This document shows, piece by piece, positions 5,363 through 11,052 of a DNA stretch of 11,052 bases. Position numbers and translations under genes: made by a program. The stretch comes from Candidatus Hydrogenedentota bacterium (lineage in GTDB: Bacteria > Hydrogenedentota > Hydrogenedentia > Hydrogenedentales > CAITNO01): NCBI GenBank assembly GCA_022710255.1, contig JAKLHG010000080.1:1-11052 (forward strand). The letters run 5' to 3'. Below the pieces are notes generated by a model, which did no database searches, had not been told where the DNA came from, and saw only the letters and a list, made by a program, of their open reading frames with translations. Numbering within the stretch: the first letter of the stretch is position 1; every line of letters begins with the position of its first letter.

Positions 5363-6409
5363 ATGAATGCAATCTATGATTCCCTTTTTTGGCGTGCCGT
5401 GCGGGGTGAGGTTACCGCACGGCCACCTGTCTGGTTCATGAGACAGGCGGGTCGGAGCGACCCCCGGTATCGTGCCCTGCGTGCGTCGGTACCCTTGGAC
5501 CTTGAGCAAATTTTTCAAACACCGGACATTGCTGCGGAGATATCTTTGTTGCCTGCCCTGTGGGGGGTGGATGCGCTGATAATCTTTCTCGACATCCTGA
5601 GTCCCCTGGGGCCCATGGGCGCTCCCTTCGTTTTCCGGCCGGGACCGCAACTGGAGGCGTCACTTGCCTCTGTAGGGGACTTTCTGGCCCTGCACAATTT
5701 CGACATGGCCCGGGAAATGCCTTATGTGGCGGAGACCCTTGCGCGGATGCGCAACGCAACCTCATCCACGGTACCTCTGATCGGATTCGCGGGCGCTCCG
5801 CTTACCTTGCTCGCGTTTATGGCGGAAGGGGGCAGTCCCGGCGCCGGCCTGAAAAGGACACGGGAACTTCTTCAACGGCATCCCCGGGAAATGCGCCGGG
5901 TTCTGGATACGATTACGGTAATGATTATCGACTACCTGAAGTACCAATGTGCATGCGGCGCTCACATTGTGCAACTTTTCGAATCCGCCGCGTATCTGTT
6001 TACCCGCGCTGAATATCTGGAATATGCCCTGCCTTGCCAGCAGCGCATTTTTGAAGCCCTGCGCGGAACGGTGCCGGGCATATTTTTCGCCCGGGTACGG
6101 GATGAGCAGCTTGCTGTGGCAGACTTGGGCGCCGCAGGCGCCGATATCGTGTCACTATCCACCACCCGCTCCATCCGGGAGGTTCGCGAGGTGCTGGGAA
6201 CTTCCGCCGTTGTTCAGGGAAACCTTGACAACCAACTGCTCGCAGACGGTCCGCTGGAGGCGATAGCAGAGGCGGCCCGGGCCTGTATCGAGGCCGGGCA
6301 ATGCCGTGGACACATTTTTAACTTGAACCATGGTATTCTTCCGCAGACGCCTCATGAACATGTTACGTTCCTGGTGGACCATGTAAAGAGATACACGAAG
6401 ACCAGTTGA
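5363..6409 (+). CDS. hemE: Uroporphyrinogen decarboxylase, divergent
   Basis: HemE removes four acetate carboxyls from uroporphyrinogen III to make coproporphyrinogen III in heme synthesis. The protein has 348 residues, the usual length. Conserved features are PVWFMRQAGR at 22-31 (Arg27 and Arg31), FLDILSPLGPMG at 75-86 with the catalytic Asp77, GFAGAPLTLL at 141-150, QLFES at 204-208, QGNLD, and FNLNHGI at 319-325 with His323. Several usually invariant positions differ: the Tyr of TYMVEGG is Phe152, the LDWT motif reads LSTT, LGHG reads LNHG, and RQAGRYLPEYR reads RQAGRSDPRYR. It may be a divergent but active HemE, or a specialised paralogue. ATG 5363 is chosen because MNAIYDSLFWRAVRGE matches the family N-terminus; the frame is open back to ATG 5300, but that stretch is the hairpin. 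No other heme genes are nearby. Confidence 0.9.
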   Translation: MNAIYDSLFWRAVRGEVTARPPVWFMRQAGRSDPRYRALRASVPLDLEQIFQTPDIAAEISLLPALWGVDALIIFLDILSPLGPMGAPFVFRPGPQLEASLASVGDFLALHNFDMAREMPYVAETLARMRNATSSTVPLIGFAGAPLTLLAFMAEGGSPGAGLKRTRELLQRHPREMRRVLDTITVMIIDYLKYQCACGAHIVQLFESAAYLFTRAEYLEYALPCQQRIFEALRGTVPGIFFARVRDEQLAVADLGAAGADIVSLSTTRSIREVREVLGTSAVVQGNLDNQLLADGPLEAIAEAARACIEAGQCRGHIFNLNHGILPQTPHEHVTFLVDHVKRYTKTS

Positions 6410-6445
6410 GTATTTAATGAGCGCGTGCGCACAAACAGGCACATT

Positions 6446-6482
6446 GTTGTAAGGAACAACTGTCGTATTTTCCATACGACAG
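6446..6482 (+). terminator. Two adjacent hairpins downstream of hemE
   Basis: GTTGT (6446-6450) and ACAAC (6456-6460) form a 5-bp stem with loop AAGGA. Immediately next, CTGTCGTAT (6460-6468) and ATACGACAG (6474-6482) form a perfect 9-bp stem with a 5-nt loop. They lie 36-73 bp after the hemE stop and before the -10 box of the next gene. The first T-run is at 6497-6501, too far for a classical intrinsic terminator, so they may instead be 3'-end processing hairpins or operators. Confidence 0.4.
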
Positions 6483-6515
6483 GGTTCATACTGCTGTTTT
6501 TCTGCATCAATTTTG

Positions 6516-6521
6516 TATAAT
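6516..6521 (+). promoter_or_regulatory. -10 box TATAAT upstream of the parvulin gene
   Basis: A perfect TATAAT lies in an AT-rich stretch 39 bp before the start codon at 6561. No clear -35 hexamer lies 16-18 bp upstream. A TG precedes the hexamer directly rather than one base further away, so it is not a strict extended -10. The expected transcription start is near 6528, leaving a leader of about 33 nt that contains the ribosome site AGGAGG. Confidence 0.55.
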
Positions 6522-6548
6522 AGAACCTGTCAGATAAAAGATGTTTTC

Positions 6549-6554
6549 AGGAGG
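6549..6554 (+). promoter_or_regulatory. Strong ribosome binding site AGGAGG fixing the start at 6561
   Basis: AGGAGG stands 6 nt before ATG 6561. It decides between this start and the longer open frame that begins at TTG 6513 inside the -10 region. Confidence 0.85.
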
Positions 6555-6560
6555 TTGACC

Positions 6561-7649
6561 ATGCGAAATCTTATAGTTGCTCTACCCATACTGTTGTTTG
6601 CCGGATTCCTGGCTGCCCAGGCGCCCGACCTCGCAAAGCTGGATATTGTGGAAAGGTCGGTGCCTGATGGCCCCGTCGCCCTTGTCGATGGCACGGCCAT
6701 TGATGGCAGCGACTTTGTGCGGGAATACCGGCGTCATTTACATAATGTCATGAATATGGTGCAGGACCCCGATTTGAACGACCAATTCCGCGTCCGGGCG
6801 GGATTGACTATTCTCGGGGACATGATACGCTCCGAGATTCTGCTGAAAGAGGCGCAGCGACGTAAGATCACTGTTTCGGATGCCGATGTGCAGGCGGAAT
6901 ATAAGAAGAAAATGGATTTCTTTTCCAAACGGCTGGAAAAAGAGATAAACGCCGTGCCCACGGAGGAACAGGTGCTGCAGAAAGCGGGCCAAACACGGGA
7001 AGAAGCCTTTGCCAGCATACGAAATCAACTTCTGGTGGAAAAAATATCCGACACTATCGCCGAGGAGAAAGGTTCCTCTGTGTCTACGGAAGACGCCCGC
7101 ACCTATTACGAAAAGAACCCGAACCTTTTCCAGACGCCGGGCGGCCTCCATCTGAACCAGATGTTGGCGATTCCCAAACCCAATCCGGCCAAGGCGGAAA
7201 AAGCCGCCTGGCAAAAGGCGGAAGAGCAAATGACACGGGCACGGGCGCGGGTTCTGGCGGGGGAACAGTTCGCCGCCGTGGCGCGGGATATGTCCGAGGC
7301 GCCGGACGCCTCGAAGGGCGGGGATATGGGCATGATTCCTGCCGCAGGCCTGCCGCCCTTCTTTGTGGAACGGGCCTCCAAGATGAAGCCGGGGGATATC
7401 AGTGATGTTTTTCGAAGCGAGTACGGTGTGCATGTCATTCAGCTCGTGGCGACGGAGGCCTCAGATGTCGTTTCCTTTGAAGACGCCCAGGAAAAAATCA
7501 AGCAAGTTCTGAAAAACGTGAAGATAGAAGAAGCAGTGCTCCAATTTTGTGAGCCGGTTGTCAATGACGGAAACCGCACCAAGATATTCATTCAGCTCGA
7601 ACGGTCCCTGGCGGTTCTCGATGAAAAGAAAGAAAAGAAAGATTCATAA
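6561..7649 (+). CDS. Parvulin-type peptidyl-prolyl isomerase, exported (SurA/PrsA-like)
   Basis: A 362-residue foldase that probably works in the periplasm on secreted or outer-membrane proteins. The N-terminus MRNLIVALPILLFAGFLAAQA is a signal peptide with likely cleavage near residue 20; there is no lipobox cysteine. A SurA-N-like helical chaperone region follows (about 35-190), starting with VALVDGTAIDGSDFVREYRR. The parvulin domain spans about 200-310: GLHLNQMLA, then the insert-like FAAVARDMSEAPDASKGGDMG, then the C-terminal DVFRSEYGVHVIQL with its conserved histidine. The tail is lysine-rich. There is one parvulin domain rather than the two of E. coli SurA, and no lipid anchor as in PrsA. 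The start is set by AGGAGG at 6549-6554. It appears to be transcribed alone from the -10 at 6516. Confidence 0.93.
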   Translation: MRNLIVALPILLFAGFLAAQAPDLAKLDIVERSVPDGPVALVDGTAIDGSDFVREYRRHLHNVMNMVQDPDLNDQFRVRAGLTILGDMIRSEILLKEAQRRKITVSDADVQAEYKKKMDFFSKRLEKEINAVPTEEQVLQKAGQTREEAFASIRNQLLVEKISDTIAEEKGSSVSTEDARTYYEKNPNLFQTPGGLHLNQMLAIPKPNPAKAEKAAWQKAEEQMTRARARVLAGEQFAAVARDMSEAPDASKGGDMGMIPAAGLPPFFVERASKMKPGDISDVFRSEYGVHVIQLVATEASDVVSFEDAQEKIKQVLKNVKIEEAVLQFCEPVVNDGNRTKIFIQLERSLAVLDEKKEKKDS

Positions 7650-7839
7650 ACGGTTCACGGTTTCTTCTTATGGAACCTGCATGGCCTGTCCAGTTCCCAA
7701 GGGTCGCGGCCAGACCTGCCGGGAGTTCTGACGACAGGGGCTTGTTCTTCCGAACAGGGTTCCTCGCCGGAGCGGCATCGCCTCAAGGGAGCAGTGTCTG
7801 GCGTTTCTTCCCGCAACTTGTTCCGGTACGGGGGTTCTC
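7650..7839 (+). other. Non-coding gap between the parvulin and AlkP genes
   Basis: In these 190 bp I see no convincing promoter and no T-tailed terminator. A modest inverted repeat lies at 7741-7758 (CTTGTTC and GAACAGG around TTCC, one G-T pair). A 36-codon frame starting at 7621 inside the parvulin end and ending at 7731 has three cysteines but no ribosome site, and I treat it as chance. Confidence 0.5.
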
Positions 7840-9435
7840 ATGAAACGGGTGGTGCTTATAGGTCTTGACGGTTTTTCGCCGGACTTGGTCAATCGGTGGA
7901 TGAACGAAGGAAGACTGCCGCGACTGGCCGCATTGAAGGGAATGGGGCGCATGGGGTCCATGGAAGGGGTGCTGCCGCCGGTAACCTATCCGGCATGGAC
8001 CAGCTGTGTAACCGGTGTAAATCCGGGCCGCCATGGCATTGTGGATTTTACGGAGGTGGTTCCCGGCCGTTATGCGTTACGATTTCTGAACAGTACCGAT
8101 CGAAAAGCGCCTGCCTTGTGGAATATCCTCTCCCGGGCGGGTCGGCGGGTTTGTGTGTTGGGGGTACCGGGGACGTATCCGCCGGAAGCGGTCAATGGCG
8201 TCCTTATGGCCGGGTTCGATTCTCCTGTGGCCGATTCCATCGACCCTTCTTTCGTGTACCCCTCCTCGGCCTATCCCCTGGTGCGGGGCTGGCGCTTTGC
8301 GGAGTTCCAGGAGCACCGGATCACAACCGGCTGGTACGGCAAGGCCCTGCAGTCCCTCGAACGTAAGATCGCCATGAAGGAGGCGGTGGCGCTTGACCTC
8401 TTTTCGCGGGAATCATGGGACTTTTTTATGGTCGTTTTCGGCGAAGCCGACACGGTATCGCATCATTTCTGGCCGTTGGAGGACCCGGACTCGCCCCGCC
8501 ATGATGCTGTTCCAACGCACCCTGAACACCCTGTCCGCCGGATTTATGAACGCCTGGACACCGCCGTGGGACGGTTGATGGACAGGACGGATGATGAAAC
8601 ATTGGTCCTCGTGGTGTCCGACCATGGCTTCGGCGGCGCCGACATCAAATCGCTCCAGGTGAACAATTTCCTTGCGGAACATGGATGGCTGCGGTATGCT
8701 CGTCCTTCCCGTGATATTCTCAAGCGGTTGGCCCTGCGTTGCCTGCCGGTGCGCGGGAGAGGTCGGCTGTTCCGCCGGTTCCAGCGCCAGGCGGAACGGG
8801 CGGAGAGCCGTTCCCGTTTTGGCGGAATCGACTGGCCGCGCACTCGCGCGTGGTCTGAAGAACTGGACTATTTCCCGTCCGTAAGACTGAACCTCGCCGG
8901 GCGCGAACCGGAAGGCGTCGTTGATCCAACTCTTTATGAAGCAACCGTGGCGACATTGTGCCGACTGCTCGAGGGGCTGCCGGGCGTGGAGCGGGCTTTT
9001 CCGCGCGCGCAAGCCTATCAAGGGCCTTACTTGCACAAAGCGCCGGATATTCTGCTGGATCTGTCCTGGAAAAGCGGTTATCGCTATTCCTGCAGGCGCG
9101 CCCGGGGCGGTCCGGCCGTTCAGACCATACCGGCGGCGCGGCGTGCCGGAGGCAAGGAAGCGGGCTGCGGCGGGGTCCACAAAAATCCCGCCCTGCTCGC
9201 TGTGAACAGGCCGATACCGCAGGGAACCCCGCGCCTGCTGGATATCGCTCCCACGGTACTTGACTACCTGGGCGTCCCCGGACCGGATATGGAGGGTGTC
9301 TCCCTGTTCACCGGCAACCCCCATGATAAAGAGGCCGGGCCCCCGGACTGGATGTCCCCCGCCGAAAAATCGTACACTGGGGATGAGGAACAACTTTTGG
9401 AAGAACGTATGCGGCTGTTGGGATATTTTGAATGA
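7840..9435 (+). CDS. AlkP-superfamily phosphohydrolase/phosphodiesterase
   Basis: A 531-residue metal-dependent hydrolase of the type I phosphodiesterase / predicted phosphohydrolase-phosphomutase group. Metal and catalytic residues can be placed: Asp10 in VVLIGLDGFSPD, the probable nucleophile Thr54 in PAWTSCVTG (53-59), Asp204 and His208 in GEADTVSHHFW, Asp261 and His262 in SDHGFGG, and His447 in GGVHKNPALL. All the expected two-metal ligands seem present, so the enzyme should be active. IDWPRTRAWS and LNLAGREPEGVV in the middle and LLEERMRLLGYFE at the end are typical of this subgroup. No signal peptide or TM segment is seen, so it is probably cytoplasmic. The substrate is unknown. No strong ribosome site precedes ATG 7840. 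The stop overlaps the next start as ATGA, so it is co-translated with the glycosyltransferase, suggesting action on a phosphorylated sugar or glycoconjugate. Confidence 0.92.
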   Translation: MKRVVLIGLDGFSPDLVNRWMNEGRLPRLAALKGMGRMGSMEGVLPPVTYPAWTSCVTGVNPGRHGIVDFTEVVPGRYALRFLNSTDRKAPALWNILSRAGRRVCVLGVPGTYPPEAVNGVLMAGFDSPVADSIDPSFVYPSSAYPLVRGWRFAEFQEHRITTGWYGKALQSLERKIAMKEAVALDLFSRESWDFFMVVFGEADTVSHHFWPLEDPDSPRHDAVPTHPEHPVRRIYERLDTAVGRLMDRTDDETLVLVVSDHGFGGADIKSLQVNNFLAEHGWLRYARPSRDILKRLALRCLPVRGRGRLFRRFQRQAERAESRSRFGGIDWPRTRAWSEELDYFPSVRLNLAGREPEGVVDPTLYEATVATLCRLLEGLPGVERAFPRAQAYQGPYLHKAPDILLDLSWKSGYRYSCRRARGGPAVQTIPAARRAGGKEAGCGGVHKNPALLAVNRPIPQGTPRLLDIAPTVLDYLGVPGPDMEGVSLFTGNPHDKEAGPPDWMSPAEKSYTGDEEQLLEERMRLLGYFE

Positions 9436-10559
9436 AACTGCGAATCGCAATGGTGGGCGCGTGCCCGTACCCGGCACCTCAGGGTAGCCAGGTCTTGATG
9501 CGCAACACGGCTGACTGCTTCCACCGTCTCGGGCATGACGTGCATCTGGTGGTGTACGGTTATGGCGCCGCGCCGGAACGGGATCCATGGGCGGTTCACC
9601 GGGCGGCGCGTATTCCCTTTGCCTCCAAAACCGCACCCGGCCCCTCCCTTATGAAGCCCCTGCAGGATGTGACGCTCGCCATGGCCTTGCGCCGGACCGT
9701 ACGCCGGCAACACATTGACGTGGTGTGTGCACACAACTATGAAGCCCTGTTGGCCGCACTGCTTGTAGGCAAACGCCCCATCCTGTATTTCGCTCACAAT
9801 TCCATGGCGGAGGAATTACCCTATTTCCTGGGCGGGGAATGGGCCACAGGCAGGGTAGGCTGCCTTTTGGATAAATATTTCCCATGCCGGGCGGACAAAA
9901 TCATTGTTCCCCACCACCGCCTCGCCGGGCACCTGGTTGTCCGGGGCTGCCGCCAGGAACAGGTGGTCATCGTGCCGCCACCCTTGGATGGAACTCCTTT
10001 CAGAACGGTTCCGGTGGACTCGGCAAGTGTTCCCGCCGTTATCTATGCCGGCAATGTGGACGCATACCAGAACCTGCCCCTGCTGCTTGCCGCGGTAGAA
10101 ATATTAAAACGGAAAAAGCCGGATGTAAAATTGCTCATCGGTACCGCTGCGCGGGCCTGTATACACGGCGCTGAAATTGTGCCTGTTCACGACCTGGAAG
10201 GGCTGTCGCGTTTCCTGGCGCGCGATGCGGTGTTCGCGGTTCCCCGCGTGTCCTGGTCCGGCTATCCCATGAAAATATTGAATGCCATGGCTGCGGGGAA
10301 GGCGGTCGTGGCCTGCGAAAGCGCGGCCTATCCGCTCGCGCACGAAGAAACCGGGCTCGTGGTTCCCGATGACAATGTGGATGCCTATGCTGCGGCGCTG
10401 CTGCGGCTGGTCGAGGACCCGCATCTACGTGAAAAACTGGGTGCCCAGGCTCGGCATGTGGTTCTGGAACGGCATCAACCGGACGTGGTGGCCCGGCAAC
10501 TGGAAACGCTTATGCTGGAGGCCCACGACCGGTATACTACCCGAATTCACAAAGCGTGA
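9432..10559 (+). CDS. GT4-like family glycosyltransferase
   Basis: A 375-residue GT-B-fold glycosyltransferase that would move a sugar from a nucleotide-sugar to an unknown acceptor, at the cytoplasmic face of the membrane. The N-terminal acceptor domain begins RIAMVGACPYPAPQGSQV (the glycine-rich loop) and contains VVCAHNYEALLAALL and FAHNSM. The C-terminal donor domain has VIYAGNVDAYQNLPLLLAAV, then PRVSWSGYPMKILNAMAAGK and ETGLVVPDDNVDAYAAAL. In the usual E-x7-E donor motif both glutamates are replaced: Ser and Asn occur in SGYPMKILN. This substitution occurs in some GT4 relatives, so I do not call it dead. It overlaps the AlkP gene by 4 bp and has no ribosome site of its own, so it depends on coupled translation. 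It ends 22 bp from the convergent thioredoxin gene. Confidence 0.92.
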   Translation: MKLRIAMVGACPYPAPQGSQVLMRNTADCFHRLGHDVHLVVYGYGAAPERDPWAVHRAARIPFASKTAPGPSLMKPLQDVTLAMALRRTVRRQHIDVVCAHNYEALLAALLVGKRPILYFAHNSMAEELPYFLGGEWATGRVGCLLDKYFPCRADKIIVPHHRLAGHLVVRGCRQEQVVIVPPPLDGTPFRTVPVDSASVPAVIYAGNVDAYQNLPLLLAAVEILKRKKPDVKLLIGTAARACIHGAEIVPVHDLEGLSRFLARDAVFAVPRVSWSGYPMKILNAMAAGKAVVACESAAYPLAHEETGLVVPDDNVDAYAAALLRLVEDPHLREKLGAQARHVVLERHQPDVVARQLETLMLEAHDRYTTRIHKA

Positions 10560-10565
10560 AACAGG

Positions 10566-10581
10566 GCCGCTGTCGCGCGGC
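10566..10581. terminator. GC-rich hairpin between convergent genes, weak candidate terminator
   Basis: GCCGC (10566-10570) and GCGGC (10577-10581) form a 5-bp stem with a 6-nt loop, placed between the glycosyltransferase stop and the thioredoxin stop. On the minus strand a short TTT follows a few bases later; on the plus strand there is no T-run. It could end transcription of either gene. Confidence 0.35.
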
Positions 10582-11052
10582 TCAGAGCAGGCTTTGTATG
10601 CGCTCAACCATCAGGTTCTTCATGTTCGGCGCCATACCGCCGTATACCTCTTTGATGAGCCCGTCCTTGCCGATAATGACCACCTTGGGAATACCGGTGA
10701 CCTGGTAGATCGCTCCGGCATCGCCCGAACTGTCCAGAAGAACCGGCACCGAAAGGTTCTGGGATTGCAGAAAGGCGCTTATCTTTTCGGGCGCTTCACG
10801 CTGATTGACGGTGAAAAGTACAACTCCCTGGTCGGCGAACTGTTTCGCCACTTCTGAAACCAGGGGAATAACCCGGCGGCAGGGGCCGCACCAGGTCGCC
10901 CAGAAATCCAGGATGATGATGCCCTTTCCGATATAATCTTTTAATTGAACCGTACCACCGCCCAGTTTCTCCAAGGTGAAGTCGGGTGCCGGGGAACCTT
11001 CCTTGAGCGGAGCGCCGGACATTTCCGGGCCGGGCTTGATCTCCGTTGCGCC
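10582..11052 (-). CDS. Thioredoxin/TlpA-like redox protein, 5' end beyond the window
   Basis: A TlpA/ResA-type thiol-disulfide protein. The redox centre is FWATWCGPCRR (Cys45 and Cys48, counted from the ATG at 11022), preceded by GSPAPDFTLEKLGGGTVQL, the usual AhpC-TSA/Redoxin opening. GIPKVVIIGKDG contains the cis-proline. A 146-residue version can start at ATG 11022, but there is no ribosome site there, and the frame stays open to the window edge with protein-like codons (GATEIKPGPE). I therefore infer that the gene extends beyond 11052, probably into a signal peptide or a longer N-terminal domain, as TlpA-like proteins act outside the cytoplasm. It is convergent with the glycosyltransferase and functionally unlinked to it as far as can be seen. 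Confidence 0.88.
   Translation of the reverse strand, partial: GATEIKPGPEMSGAPLKEGSPAPDFTLEKLGGGTVQLKDYIGKGIIILDFWATWCGPCRRVIPLVSEVAKQFADQGVVLFTVNQREAPEKISAFLQSQNLSVPVLLDSSGDAGAIYQVTGIPKVVIIGKDGLIKEVYGGMAPNMKNLMVERIQSLL

Noticed and set aside
7621..7731. A 36-codon cysteine-containing frame overlapping the parvulin end
   Set aside because: There is no ribosome site, and its start reads through the lysine codons of the parvulin tail in another frame.
8413..9636. A 407-codon minus-strand frame
   Set aside because: It is antisense to the AlkP gene and the start of the glycosyltransferase; long antisense frames are expected in GC-rich coding DNA.
1..11052. CRISPR arrays, tRNA or rRNA genes, transposases, phage genes
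   Set aside because: I looked on both strands and found no repeat-spacer pattern, no tRNA-like cloverleaf I could support, and no mobile-element proteins.

Overview
This window is a stretch of bacterial chromosome with fairly high GC and mostly housekeeping-type genes. I see no phage, transposon, CRISPR array, tRNA or rRNA in it. The cell wall genes (D-Ala-D-Ala ligase and diaminopimelate epimerase), a signal-peptide-bearing parvulin foldase and a probably exported thioredoxin suggest a Gram-negative organism with DAP-type peptidoglycan. The mix of genes, with a membrane/TPR protein and a zinc ribbon carrying a long acidic tail, does not look like a well-studied proteobacterium. An uncultured lineage such as Hydrogenedentota or the PVC group is possible, but that is a guess.

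Layout. Positions 1-1366 (minus strand) hold ddl followed by dapF, joined by an ATGA overlap; dapF runs off the left edge. A 383-bp divergent gap follows. On the plus strand come a 704-residue membrane protein with a C-terminal TPR-like half (1750-3864) and, 22 bp later, an MgtC/SapB-family membrane protein (3887-4618) whose start lies directly behind an extended -10 box, suggesting a leaderless mRNA. Next is a small zinc-ribbon/basic patch/acidic tail protein (4765-5220) behind an unusually elaborate control region. It is followed by a divergent hemE (5363-6409) with a long hairpin just before its start, and a parvulin-type peptidyl-prolyl isomerase (6561-7649). An AlkP-superfamily phosphohydrolase (7840-9435) overlaps a GT4-like glycosyltransferase (9432-10559) by 4 bp. 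Convergent to these, a thioredoxin/TlpA-like protein (10582 to the right edge, minus strand) is open at its 5' end.

How the genes work together. ddl and dapF both feed the peptidoglycan precursor pathway and are probably translationally coupled. The AlkP-like hydrolase and the glycosyltransferase form a second coupled pair, probably acting on a sugar-phosphate or glycoconjugate, though the substrate cannot be read from sequence. The parvulin and the thioredoxin fit extracytoplasmic protein folding and redox control, but are not adjacent. hemE stands without other heme genes in view.

The most unusual part is 4619-5348. It contains a tandem 18-bp-period direct repeat, a perfect TGnTATAAT extended -10, a perfect 16-bp palindrome in the leader, the tripartite acidic-tail protein, a hairpin just after it, and a 13-bp hairpin with eight T in its loop next to the hemE start. 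I do not recognise a complete novel system here. That regulatory region and the uncharacterised acidic-tail protein are the best candidates for follow-up.
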